Positions 15,788-24,168 of a DNA stretch of 39,927 nucleotides are shown piece after piece. The stretch is from positions 1 to 39,927 of the forward strand of contig JBMYYH010000017.1 in NCBI GenBank assembly GCA_049609225.1, in the 5' to 3' direction. Numbering within the stretch: the first letter of the stretch is position 1; the number at the start of each line of letters is the position of its first letter. The translations under genes and the position numbers were made by a program. The stretch is from GCA-2746235 sp049609225 (GTDB taxonomy: Bacteria; Planctomycetota; UBA1135). The notes beneath the pieces were generated by a model. It did not search any database. It saw only the letters and a list, made by a program, of their open reading frames with translations, and was not told the DNA's origin.

Positions 15788-17497
15788 CTACTGGTTCTCG
15801 GCGTAACCGAGTTCGGCCAGACGTTGCGCCGTCCATGGATCGATCTCGGCCGGACGCCCTGGACTACCCTTTCCTGTAAACGGCAAGGTCACCCAAGACC
15901 CCGCTTTTGCATCCCACCGACGTCCGCCGGAGTCGTTGCGGTAGAGCGGATAGGCCGTCTGCACGGTGTGGTCTGCATCGGTGGCAGAACCGAGCGCCGA
16001 GGATGGTAATCCATATTCCATCTCCAGCTGTTCCAGCAGGTAGGTGCCGATGTGATGGGCAGGCACCATCGTGTCGATGACCTTGGCTTCGGTGTTGGTG
16101 CTGCCGAGGTAAGCAATCGGCACACGCACCACCGCGTCGTCGAAGGAGAAGCCATGTTCAAAGCCGCCACTTTCCCAATGCTCTTCCCCATGATCGACGT
16201 ACAACACCACGCGCCAATCGCGGCTGGCTTGTTTGAGTTCGGGGAGTAAGCGTGCAAGCTCTGCATCCAACTCCATCGCCGCGGCACGGTAGGCAGCGCG
16301 CACGGCCTCACGATCGGCTTCCGCGAGATCGAAGAACTCCCGACGTCGGTCCGGCGTGACATCGAGCGAGAAGAAATCCTCAGGGTGCAAGGCATCCAGG
16401 GCTTCGACCTCGCCGTTGGGTAAGTGCGGTGCCATGAAGTGCAAGCTGAGGAAGCGCGCCTGCCCTTGATTCTGCGCCCACCACTCCAAGGATGAGGCAC
16501 TTTGCGCTGCGACGCGATCCGCCGAACGTGCATAACGCAAGAATCCGCGTTGCATACCGGTCCAGTTCTCGAGGAACGGATTCTGATGGAACATGGCCGT
16601 GGCATAACCATGTGCAAGGAAGGCCTCGGCCAAGGTTGGGGCATTGCCTAGACCACGGAAGTCGCGGGTCTCTGCTTTGCCGCTGGCTTCTGCAGCGAAG
16701 GGACCGCGGCCGCAGCCATGTCCGGCGGGGGAAAGGCCGGTGAATAGGGAAGCCATGGAAGGAAGAGTCCAGTTCGAAGGCGCATAGGCCTGTGACCAGG
16801 AAGTTCCTTCCGCCATCAAGCATTGGAGATAGGGCATGTGCTCCAGGGCATCGGCCCGCAGGGTGTCGATGCTCAAGAGCAGGACATCGGGTTGCCCTTC
16901 CATGGTGGAGCTGATTGGTTGCAACATTGGCTCTTGCCAACTGACATGGCCGGCAGGTTTTTCGGCCAAACCTGGTGCTTCGAGTAATTGGGTGAAGATC
17001 AACTCTCCCGCTTCCTCTGGCAGGTCGCAACGGAACTCCATCCATGCATCTTCGCCATTGGGAAGGACCACCGCCTGCAACTCTCTCAAACCTGCATCGC
17101 TTTGCCAAAACACAGCGCAGCGAATGGCGCCGGACTTTTCTACCTGAGCACGTCGCACGGCAGTGGTGAGACGTCGGGCTTGAGAGCTGGCAGGTAGGTG
17201 GATGCGAAACTGCGCCGGCGTGTTGCACAGGATCGACGCCCGCGTATCCCCAAGAAGGTCGGGCGCATCAACGGACCAGGCTGGTTTGCCATACCACGAC
17301 GTCACCCAGCTGCTTTCGAAGGCTTCCGATTGGCCTTGGACCATGCGGATATCGGAAGCCGTGATGCGCATCAGGGAAGGATCCTTTTGCGAGATCGACT
17401 GGGCTCCGGAGGCCCCATCTTTCGACGCGCCTTTGCCACATGCGGCTCCGAGGAGGCAAAGGCATAGGATCCAAAGGAAGGCTTGGCTGCGTTGCAT
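15788..17497 (-). CDS. Sulfatase/alkaline-phosphatase-fold lipoprotein without the sulfatase Cys
   Basis: A 569-residue exported protein; the start at 17497 gives a short lipoprotein signal (FLWILCLCLLGAAC). An N-terminal beta-rich region of about 190 residues precedes the catalytic fold. The sulfatase/phosphatase superfamily metal site is seen in DVLLLSIDTLRAD, and YVDHGEEHWESGGFEHG gives the C-terminal Asp-His pair. The segment that would hold formylglycine (C-x-P-S-R) reads WTLPSMASLFTG: the cysteine position is Thr (T244) and the Arg is Met. It therefore cannot be matured as a classical sulfatase and is more likely a phosphodiesterase or phosphotransferase type enzyme, or inactive. It lies 7 bp after dprA. 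Confidence 0.78.
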   Translation of the reverse strand: MQRSQAFLWILCLCLLGAACGKGASKDGASGAQSISQKDPSLMRITASDIRMVQGQSEAFESSWVTSWYGKPAWSVDAPDLLGDTRASILCNTPAQFRIHLPASSQARRLTTAVRRAQVEKSGAIRCAVFWQSDAGLRELQAVVLPNGEDAWMEFRCDLPEEAGELIFTQLLEAPGLAEKPAGHVSWQEPMLQPISSTMEGQPDVLLLSIDTLRADALEHMPYLQCLMAEGTSWSQAYAPSNWTLPSMASLFTGLSPAGHGCGRGPFAAEASGKAETRDFRGLGNAPTLAEAFLAHGYATAMFHQNPFLENWTGMQRGFLRYARSADRVAAQSASSLEWWAQNQGQARFLSLHFMAPHLPNGEVEALDALHPEDFFSLDVTPDRRREFFDLAEADREAVRAAYRAAAMELDAELARLLPELKQASRDWRVVLYVDHGEEHWESGGFEHGFSFDDAVVRVPIAYLGSTNTEAKVIDTMVPAHHIGTYLLEQLEMEYGLPSSALGSATDADHTVQTAYPLYRNDSGGRRWDAKAGSWVTLPFTGKGSPGRPAEIDPWTAQRLAELGYAENQ

Positions 17498-17504
17498 GGG
17501 CGGT

Positions 17505-18578
17505 CTACGGACGGGGTCCACACCGATGATAAGCGCCGCTCGGCAAACGAATCACCCTGCCGTGCAGCTCCAGATCCGTGATCTCCAGCCGCACCTGATC
17601 CTCTGACATCCCCGAGGACTGCGCCAACTGCGACGCATCCGCATCCCCCTGCAGCAACAAGCCGAGCAGCGCATGCTCTTCCCCCAGATCCTCCGGCGAG
17701 GTGCAGCGATCCAAATCGCAAAGCATCTGCTCAGGCCCCAAGGCAATGCCTGCACCTTCCTGCAGCATCCGATTGGTCCCCGTACACGCGACGTCATCCA
17801 CCGGGCCGGGAAGCGCGAACACCTCACGCCCCATCCCCAAGGCCCAATCCACCGTATTCATGGTGCCCGATTTGTTGGTGGCTTGGATGACCAAGGTGGC
17901 GCGACCTAAGGCAGCAATCAATCGATTCCGCCGCGGGAAATGCCCTGCTCGGGGCTCGGTGCCATAGGGAAATTCCGAAACCACCGCGCCGCCCTGCGCC
18001 AACAGCTGTTCCAGCATGCCGATGGATTCCTTGGGGTAGGGGCGATCCAGGCCCGAACCAAGCACGGCAATCACCGGCCCTTCTGCTTCCAAGGCTCCTT
18101 GCATCGCCAAGGTGTCGATGCCGCGCGCCGCACCCGAGACCAGGATCTCTCCGGCATAAGCCAAGCCTTGGCCGAAACGTACGGCTTGCGTGCGCCCATA
18201 AGGGGTGCATGCCCGCGCCCCAATCACCGCCGTCCGCGCCCGACGCCCAGCAAGTAGATCCGCATTGCCCAACACATGCACGATGGGTGGTGGCTCCTGC
18301 AGATCATGGAAGGCTTCCGGGTAGTGCCAACTGCCGAGCGCCAAGATGCGTGCGCCCGATTCCTTGGCGCATAACTCCTGCTCGGCGGCCAAACGCTCCA
18401 GGAAGCCACGTTCCGGCATGCGCAGAATCCTTGGACTGACCGCGCAACCCGCTGCGGTGGGATCCTGCAGCACCGCGCGCGCGGAACCGGCTACCGCAAG
18501 CAGGCGTTGAATGCGTTTCGGCCCCAGGCCAGGAGCGGCATGCAGGGCGAGGAGGGCGAAGTGTTCGGCTGCGTCCAC
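17505..18578 (-). CDS. dprA: DNA processing protein DprA (Smf)
   Basis: A 357-residue protein with the DprA Rossmann core: VIGARACTPYGR, VSGAARGIDTLAMQGAL, VLGSGLDRPYPKE, then SEFPYGTEPRAGHFPRRNRLIA and GREVFALPG. The N-terminus has a helix-hairpin-helix-like region (APGLGPKRIQRLL), and a winged helix follows near the C-terminus (LAQSSGMSEDQVRLEITDLELHG). DprA protects incoming single-stranded DNA and loads RecA during natural transformation; it is also widespread in bacteria not known to be competent. Its start lies close to a divergent MATE gene. Confidence 0.92.
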   Translation of the reverse strand: MDAAEHFALLALHAAPGLGPKRIQRLLAVAGSARAVLQDPTAAGCAVSPRILRMPERGFLERLAAEQELCAKESGARILALGSWHYPEAFHDLQEPPPIVHVLGNADLLAGRRARTAVIGARACTPYGRTQAVRFGQGLAYAGEILVSGAARGIDTLAMQGALEAEGPVIAVLGSGLDRPYPKESIGMLEQLLAQGGAVVSEFPYGTEPRAGHFPRRNRLIAALGRATLVIQATNKSGTMNTVDWALGMGREVFALPGPVDDVACTGTNRMLQEGAGIALGPEQMLCDLDRCTSPEDLGEEHALLGLLLQGDADASQLAQSSGMSEDQVRLEITDLELHGRVIRLPSGAYHRCGPRP

Positions 18579-18671
18579 ATCGGGGAGACGGGTGGAACTC
18601 GAAACGACACCCCCTAAAGGGTGGTGACTGGCCGCAACCCCGTAGCCTGTTGGAACGACTACGATAAGGGC

Positions 18672-20048
18672 ATGCGACGATCCAAGCTGCTGGTGTTGGC
18701 CGCACCGCTCGTGATCTCCTTCTGGTTACGTTCGGCCTTCGCTTGGATCGATACGATCTTCGCGTCGCTGCTGAAAGATAGCCAAGGAGAGGCTCTAGGC
18801 GATGCATCCATCGCCGCGATCGGCCTCACGCTGCCGCTGGAATTCCTGCTCACAGCCTGTTGGGTTGGCGCGAGCAATGGCCTCACCGCGCGTTTGGCTG
18901 CCGCCATGGGCGAAGGTTCGAGCGAGAAGGTCGCGCAGCTGAAGATCGCAGCCCTGAAGATCATCACAGCCCTCGCGATCTTCTTCGTCGGCATCGCGGG
19001 CGTGGTTTGGTTTACCAGTGGGTTAGCCGATCTGGAACCGATGCTGGCCAAGCAGTTTCGCATCTACGCCACGGTGTTGATGGCGGGCTCGGCGATCTCC
19101 AGCTTCTGGTCGATCCTGCCCGACTCGCTGGTGAAGGCACACCACGACACTCGCGCCACCATGTGGGCTGGCCTGGCTTCGAGCCTGACCAACGTCGTCC
19201 TCAACACGCTGTTCCTGTTCGTATTCCATTGGGGCATCTTCGGCATCGCACTTTCGACGGTGCTCGGTCGCTTCGCCGGCCTGGCTTATGCCTCCTGGCG
19301 CGCCAAGGCTCATGAGGCGGTGCGCATGGCGGATCCCAAGCAGCAGGTGCCAGGGCGTCATCGTTACCCCATCCGACGCATCCTGTTCCTGGCGGTTCCG
19401 TCCGCCCTTGGATTCGTGCTGCTGGGCATGGAGTCGATGTCGGTGAACTGGATCCTCAAGGGTCTGCCGGATGCCACTTCGGCCTTGGCCGCTTGGTCGA
19501 TTTTCGATCAGACCGTGCGATTCCTGGCGATGCCGATCATCGCCGTGGGGGTGGCTTTGTTGCCCCTGGTGGCGCGGCTGCAGGGTGAAGGCCGGCTGGA
19601 GGATGTCCGCATGGAGCTCAACACCGGGTTGCGGGCTGCGACGGTCTATGTTCTGGTTTTCGTGGTGCCGCTGGCGATCTTCGCCGGCCCCGTGGTGGTT
19701 CGGGCACTCACCGATACCGAAGTCACCGAAAGCCTTGCGCTCAGCACCCTCGTGTGGATGCCCTTTGCTGTAGCGGGTTTAGCGCCGTTCCTCCTGTGCC
19801 GTGCCACCTTCGATGGGCTCCAGCAGCCGGCCCCACCCCTCATCGCCGCGGCGGTGCGGACCATGGTTTTGGTCATCCCATTGGTATGGATAGGCAGTCG
19901 GCACCATGAGGCTCTGGGCCTGAGCCCGGTGGCAGCGGCCTGTGTGGCCTATGTGGTGGGTGCGACCCTGTCTGGATCCGCCTTCTTCCTGTTTACGCGC
20001 GCTCGTTGCCGCGACGGCCTGCAGGAGCCGGCGCCAGAGTCTGCCTAG
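18672..20048 (+). CDS. MATE-family efflux transporter
   Basis: A 458-residue membrane protein with about twelve hydrophobic helices. The N-terminus reads LAAPLVISFWLRSAFAWIDTIF, matching the MATE pattern of 'P.....L......D....'. A second half with related spacing begins at ILFLAVPSALGFVLLGMES. MATE proteins export cationic drugs or metabolites in exchange for H+ or Na+. The start at 18672 (MRRSKLLV) is preferred to an in-frame GTG at 18621, as the extra 17 residues are hydrophilic and unlike the family; AAGGG lies just ahead of it. It is transcribed away from dprA, and its substrate is unknown. Confidence 0.85.
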   Translation: MRRSKLLVLAAPLVISFWLRSAFAWIDTIFASLLKDSQGEALGDASIAAIGLTLPLEFLLTACWVGASNGLTARLAAAMGEGSSEKVAQLKIAALKIITALAIFFVGIAGVVWFTSGLADLEPMLAKQFRIYATVLMAGSAISSFWSILPDSLVKAHHDTRATMWAGLASSLTNVVLNTLFLFVFHWGIFGIALSTVLGRFAGLAYASWRAKAHEAVRMADPKQQVPGRHRYPIRRILFLAVPSALGFVLLGMESMSVNWILKGLPDATSALAAWSIFDQTVRFLAMPIIAVGVALLPLVARLQGEGRLEDVRMELNTGLRAATVYVLVFVVPLAIFAGPVVVRALTDTEVTESLALSTLVWMPFAVAGLAPFLLCRATFDGLQQPAPPLIAAAVRTMVLVIPLVWIGSRHHEALGLSPVAAACVAYVVGATLSGSAFFLFTRARCRDGLQEPAPESA

Positions 20049-20141
20049 GAAGTCGCAAATTTAGCAATTTCCCTGACGGCCCCGGAAATCGAGGGATACG
20101 CTTCGTGCAAATCAGGAAAAAGCCTGGTTTCTCTGAGCCCC

Positions 20142-20600
20142 ATGAAACAACTCCTCACTTCCGCACTCGTCCTGCTCCTCGCCGGGGGCAGTCTCCACGC
20201 CTACAGTTTTGACCTTGATGACAGTCCATCCCTGCAACAGAGCGGACGTCATGGTGGCGGAGGCCACGGAGGGGGTCATGGTGGAGGTCACGGCGGTGGC
20301 GGCAATGGCCACGGTGGTGGCGGTGGTGGTCACCACGGCGGTGGTCACGGTGGTGGCGGCAATGGTCACGGTGGTGGCCACGGCGGCGGCCATGGTGGTG
20401 GACACGGCGGTGGTCATGGCGGCGGCCATGGCGGTGGTGGTAACGGTGGCGGTGGAAACGGTGGTGGCGGCAATGGCTGCGATGTGCCGATCGACTCGCC
20501 CGAGCCTGTCACCATGATTGCGCTTGCCGGTGGAGCTGCCGCAGCAGGTGCCCTCTCGCGCCGTCGCAAGAAGCACGAGGTCGTCGAGGACGAATCCTAA
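20142..20600 (+). CDS. Exported Gly/His-rich protein with PEP-CTERM-like sorting tail
   Basis: A 152-residue protein. Residues 1-20 are a signal peptide (MKQLLTSALVLLLAGGSLHA). Residues 37-112 consist almost only of Gly and His with a few Asn, mainly in HGGG units; I count 14 histidines. One Cys follows (C113). The C-terminus has Pro-Glu-Pro at 120-122, the hydrophobic run VTMIALAGGAAAAGAL, and an SRRRKK cluster, which is the PEP-CTERM layout recognised by exosortase and then removed. The tail past the basic cluster (HEVVEDES) is longer than usual. The protein is probably displayed at the cell surface or in extracellular matrix and could bind metal ions through its histidines. No exosortase gene is in this window. 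Confidence 0.72.
   Translation: MKQLLTSALVLLLAGGSLHAYSFDLDDSPSLQQSGRHGGGGHGGGHGGGHGGGGNGHGGGGGGHHGGGHGGGGNGHGGGHGGGHGGGHGGGHGGGHGGGGNGGGGNGGGGNGCDVPIDSPEPVTMIALAGGAAAAGALSRRRKKHEVVEDES
20250..20477 (+). repeat. Coding tandem repeat (His-Gly-Gly-Gly units)
   Basis: The DNA is a run of imperfect 12-bp units of the type CAYGGYGGYGGY, with variants holding an added GGY or AAY codon. The third codon positions vary (GGT, GGC, GGA) while the Gly/His protein pattern is kept, so selection acts on the protein. The block is prone to unit gain or loss and to assembly collapse. Confidence 0.85.
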
Positions 20601-20615
20601 TCCCTCTGGATAGCC

Positions 20616-20653
20616 AAAACGGTGCTGCACGAAGTCTCGTGCAGCACCGTTTT
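20616..20653. terminator. Bidirectional terminator between convergent genes
   Basis: AAAACGGTGCTGCACGA (20616-20632) and TCGTGCAGCACCGTTTT (20637-20653) form a perfect 17-bp inverted repeat around the loop AGTC. Each strand ends in TTTT. It sits 15 bp after the Gly/His-rich gene and 23 bp beyond the end of the convergent ABC permease gene, so it can serve both. Confidence 0.9.
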
Positions 20654-20676
20654 CTCGTTTGAGGCTTAGTGGAATC

Positions 20677-21945
20677 CTATTCGTGACGTAAGGCTTCGAC
20701 CGGATCCATCTTCGCTGCGCGCCAAGCTGGATAGATGCCGAACAGCAAGCCGATGGTCACGGAGATGCCGAAGGCCAACAACGGAGCTGCTGGACTGACC
20801 AAGGTGCGCATGTCGGCGAAGTGTTCCACACCGATCGGGATGGCGAGTCCAAGCGCGATGCCTGCCAAGCCACCGCCGACGGAAAGCACCACCGTCTCGA
20901 CCAGGAACTGCAACACGATGTGACGTTGTTTCGCCCCCAAAGCACGGCGGATACCGATCTCGCGCGTGCGTTCGGTGACGGTGGCGAGCATCACGTTCAT
21001 GATGCCGATACCGCCGACCAGCAGACTGATGCCAGCAATCGAACCGAGCACGATGTTGAAGATGCGCTTGGTCTCTTCCGCCCGTGCAAGGAGTTCCAAT
21101 GGCACCACGACTTCATAGTCCTTGTCCTTATGGTTGCGTTTCAGCATCTCGCGAGCCGCTGCAGCCGTGCGCTCGACATGTTCGGCCAGGTCCACCGCGA
21201 TGATGATCTCGTGCAGCTCGACTTCCTCGATCTCACGACTACCCGCACGCAGCTTGACGTTCATCTCGCCGAACCAGCGTGCACCGGTGGTCATGGGAAT
21301 CAACACCTCGCCGGTGATCTCTTCGCCTGGAGCTGCGCTGTCGTCGCCGACCGGTACTCGTGGCAGCAAAGTGCCGACCACGCGAAAGTATTCACTCCCG
21401 ATCTTGACCTCTTTGCCGATCGGGGATTCCAGCGGCATCAGTGCGCGCGCAACCTCATAGCCAAGGACGCAGACGTTGGAGACGTTCTCCTCATCCTGTG
21501 GGGTCAGGAAGCGTCCTTCGAACAGCATGCGGCCGGTCGATTCGCGGTAACTGGCTTCAGTGGCAAGCACACGCGGATTGATCTCCTTCTCGCGATAACG
21601 CACCTCCTGTTCCAGTTCACGCAGACGCACCACGCTTTCGGCCCACGGAAAGGTATCGACCACGCGCAGGAAGTCGAGGTGGGTGAGACCATAAGTCACC
21701 ACGCGCGTCTGCTGATCGCTGTTGGCATCATCCGGCGGCTTCACGCTGCGCAAGATGACGTTCTGCGAACCCAGCTGACGGATCTGTTCCTGCGCTTCCT
21801 CACTCGCGCCTTCACCGATCGCCAACATCGCGATTACGCTGCTCACGCCGAAGAGCACACCCAGGGTCGTGAGCAGACTGCGCAGTTTATGCAGCAGCAG
21901 GCTCTTGACGCCCAACTGGATCGACCGAGTCAGGGCATTGCTCAT
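20677..21945 (-). CDS. MacB-type ABC transporter permease
   Basis: A 422-residue permease of the MacB/FtsX type: one N-terminal helix (LRSLLTTLGVLFGVSSVIAML), a periplasmic domain of about 230 residues, and three C-terminal helices (IFNIVLGSIAGISLLVGGIGIMNVML onward) with the signature ERTREIGIRRALGA. It ends in PVEALRHE, the classic PxEALR(Y/H)E tail. MacB-type transporters do not pump through the membrane; they drive a periplasmic adaptor and outer-membrane channel. The ATPase is a separate polypeptide here, not fused as in E. coli MacB. Its start overlaps the ATPase stop by ATGA. Confidence 0.92.
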   Translation of the reverse strand: MSNALTRSIQLGVKSLLLHKLRSLLTTLGVLFGVSSVIAMLAIGEGASEEAQEQIRQLGSQNVILRSVKPPDDANSDQQTRVVTYGLTHLDFLRVVDTFPWAESVVRLRELEQEVRYREKEINPRVLATEASYRESTGRMLFEGRFLTPQDEENVSNVCVLGYEVARALMPLESPIGKEVKIGSEYFRVVGTLLPRVPVGDDSAAPGEEITGEVLIPMTTGARWFGEMNVKLRAGSREIEEVELHEIIIAVDLAEHVERTAAAAREMLKRNHKDKDYEVVVPLELLARAEETKRIFNIVLGSIAGISLLVGGIGIMNVMLATVTERTREIGIRRALGAKQRHIVLQFLVETVVLSVGGGLAGIALGLAIPIGVEHFADMRTLVSPAAPLLAFGISVTIGLLFGIYPAWRAAKMDPVEALRHE

Positions 21946-22661
21946 GCCGTCACGCTCCCGTCGCTGCGGTTCTCGACGATGCGGTCGATCAATCCATCCT
22001 TCAAGTGCAACACCCGCTCCGCCCGCTCTCCGACGTCGGGCTCGTGGGTGACGAGCAGGATGGTCTTGCCCTCCGCATGCAGTTCATCGAACAGGTCGAG
22101 GATCTCGACGGTAGTGGAGGAGTCGAGGTTGCCAGTGGCTTCGTCGGCCAGCAGCAGGGGTGGATCGTTGATCAAGGAACGTGCGATGGCCACACGTTGC
22201 TGCTGTCCACCAGAGAGTTCGGCCGGTCGATGGTCCAGACGATCGCCTAGGCCCAAGCGCTCCGCCAACATCACTGCGCGCTCTTCGGCATCCGGGCGTG
22301 GGTTGTCTTGATAGAAGACCGGCACCAGGATGTTCTCGAGCATGTTCAACTGTGGGATGAGGTTGAACGACTGGAAGATGAACCCGATCTCGCGCCCGCG
22401 CATCTCGGATAGTTCATCATCATCCAAGGTGCTGATCTCATGGCCATTGACGATGTATTCACCGCTGGATGGGCGGTCGATCCCGCCGAGGATGTTCAGC
22501 AAAGTGGACTTGCCACTGCCAGAACTTCCCATGATGGACCAGTACTCGCCGGCGCCGAAACGCACGTCGATGCCCTTCAGGGCATGCACTTCGGTACTGC
22601 CCATGGTGTAGGTGCGGCGGATGTCCCGCAGCTCGGCAACGGCATCAACTGTTGGATTCAT
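21942..22661 (-). CDS. MacB/LolD-type ABC transporter ATP-binding protein
   Basis: A 239-residue ATPase with Walker A GSSGSGKST (residues 45-53), Q-loop FIFQSFNLIPQL, signature LSGGQQQR (149-156), Walker B LLLADEATGNLD, and the H-loop histidine in LLVTHEPD. The length and the segment 'SFNLIPQLN..EN' are typical of the LolD/MacB branch. The start at 22661 (MNPTV) overlaps the end of the adaptor gene by 17 bases; a longer in-frame start would add 63 residues with no family match. It powers the permease encoded immediately downstream. Confidence 0.93.
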   Translation of the reverse strand: MNPTVDAVAELRDIRRTYTMGSTEVHALKGIDVRFGAGEYWSIMGSSGSGKSTLLNILGGIDRPSSGEYIVNGHEISTLDDDELSEMRGREIGFIFQSFNLIPQLNMLENILVPVFYQDNPRPDAEERAVMLAERLGLGDRLDHRPAELSGGQQQRVAIARSLINDPPLLLADEATGNLDSSTTVEILDLFDELHAEGKTILLVTHEPDVGERAERVLHLKDGLIDRIVENRSDGSVTA

Positions 22662-24168
22662 TGCTGCGCGGACCACCCGGGTAGCCTTCCTGCTTCGGTT
22701 CGGGCGCCGGTGCAAAGCCGATCGGGGCAGACATCTCAACGACCTGTCCTTCGTCCAAGCCACTGAGGATCTCGACCCACTGCTCGCTGGAAGCACCCAC
22801 TTCGACTTCCACGGTTTCTCCATCGACGAAGCAGATCGACTTGCCGCCACTGCGGAACACGGCCTGCACCGGGATGAAGAGGGTGTCGGGGATCTCCTTC
22901 ACCAGAATCTCTACGCTGCAGGACATACCGGGGCGCATCTCGGGAGTGGCGTCGGCGATGGAGATCTGGGTGCGGAACAAGCGTTGGTTCGGGTTCGCCC
23001 AATAACTACCGCTATCCGGAAGCAGAGCGACGAAATCGACAGCGCCTTCGAAGTTGGTGCCAGGGATGGCGTCGACCTTGACGGTGACGGGCATGCCGGG
23101 TTGCACCTTCTTGATCACCGATTCATGCAGACTGGCTTCGGCCATCATGCCTCCCGATTGCGGAATGGTGATGATCTCCTGACGCTCGCGCACCGTCGCA
23201 CCTTCTTCGATCTGATTGCCCTGGCGTCCCCAGCGGCCTTCTTCACGGGCGTAGACCACGTATCCGCTGGTGGGGGCGTAGAGCTTCGACTTGGAGATCT
23301 GTTCGCGCAGTTTGGCGAGCTTCTCGGTCTCCAGATCCAGACGTGCCTTACTGGTTTGGGTGGTGGCGGTGAGATCCACCAAGCGCGCCTTCGCCTGCAG
23401 CCCGACGCGTTCCAGTTCGCGCTCGGCTTCGGTGATGGCTGCCGCGAGCACGGCCTTCTGCTTCGGGTTGTCGTAATCGATCAGCAACTTGCGGGCACGT
23501 ACGGCTTGGTCATGCTTGATCTGCGAGCGACTGTGCGACAGCTGGTCGGTCTCCAGTTCGGTGCGGGTCAAGAAGCCTTCGGCCTGTAGTTTCTCCGACC
23601 ATTCCAACCGATCCTTGGCCTGCGCGACTTCCTCTTCCGCGAGCACGATGGCTTCTTCCGCGGCTTGCAGCTGCTGCGGCCAATCGCCTTTCAGGTACTT
23701 GCGCTCATCATCCTTGGCGAACTGCAGGTTCTGCTCCGCCTTGGCGATATCGGAAGTGTTCTGGCTCTCCTGAATCTCCAGCGCCTGCTCGGCCTTGGTG
23801 TAACTCGCTTGGGCGTTCTGCACCGAGATATCGCGCGACACTTCAAGGTCCTTGAACCCAGAACTGTCGAGCGTCGCGACCAGAGTGTTCTCCTCGACGA
23901 AGGTTCCCTCCTCGATCAAGGACAGGATCTGCACATTGCCTTCCAGCTCGTTGATGATCTTGGCGCTGTTCGTGGCCGAAAGATTGCCACGTTGCACGAC
24001 AGTCACCCGCAGCGGGCCACGCTTGACGGTTTGGCCTACGACCTCCGAGGACTTCTCTTCGACCCACCAACCGCCATCACGGAAACCGGCGTAGGCGGTT
24101 CCAGCAAGGGCGAGGACCACGACGATGCCGAGGACGGGGCTCTTCTTCTTACGGGTAGATGCGTTCAT
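22645..24168 (-). CDS. HlyD/MacA-like periplasmic adaptor of the efflux pump
   Basis: A 507-residue membrane fusion protein. An N-terminal transmembrane anchor (VLGIVVVLALAGTAYAGF) is followed by a lipoyl half (VTVVQRGNLSATNSAKI) and a long coiled coil of roughly residues 95-270, rich in Glu, Gln and Lys. The second lipoyl half then appears (LYAPTSGYVVYARE), then the beta-barrel domain. The hairpin is longer than in typical MacA. It bridges the inner-membrane ABC complex and the outer-membrane channel. Its ATG overlaps the stop of the TolC-like gene by ATGA. Confidence 0.9.
   Translation of the reverse strand: MNASTRKKKSPVLGIVVVLALAGTAYAGFRDGGWWVEEKSSEVVGQTVKRGPLRVTVVQRGNLSATNSAKIINELEGNVQILSLIEEGTFVEENTLVATLDSSGFKDLEVSRDISVQNAQASYTKAEQALEIQESQNTSDIAKAEQNLQFAKDDERKYLKGDWPQQLQAAEEAIVLAEEEVAQAKDRLEWSEKLQAEGFLTRTELETDQLSHSRSQIKHDQAVRARKLLIDYDNPKQKAVLAAAITEAERELERVGLQAKARLVDLTATTQTSKARLDLETEKLAKLREQISKSKLYAPTSGYVVYAREEGRWGRQGNQIEEGATVRERQEIITIPQSGGMMAEASLHESVIKKVQPGMPVTVKVDAIPGTNFEGAVDFVALLPDSGSYWANPNQRLFRTQISIADATPEMRPGMSCSVEILVKEIPDTLFIPVQAVFRSGGKSICFVDGETVEVEVGASSEQWVEILSGLDEGQVVEMSAPIGFAPAPEPKQEGYPGGPRSNESNS

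Noticed and set aside
16052..16249. Small plus-strand ORFs within the sulfatase-like gene
   Set aside because: They are antisense to a gene with superfamily motifs and have no ribosome binding site or family match.
20250..20477. Possible CRISPR or satellite array
   Set aside because: The unit is 12 bp, contiguous, without spacers, and in frame as His-Gly codons.
22612..23589. Long plus-strand open frame opposite the HlyD-like adaptor
   Set aside because: It overlaps a well-supported adaptor gene in an operon with coupled starts and has no recognisable domain.
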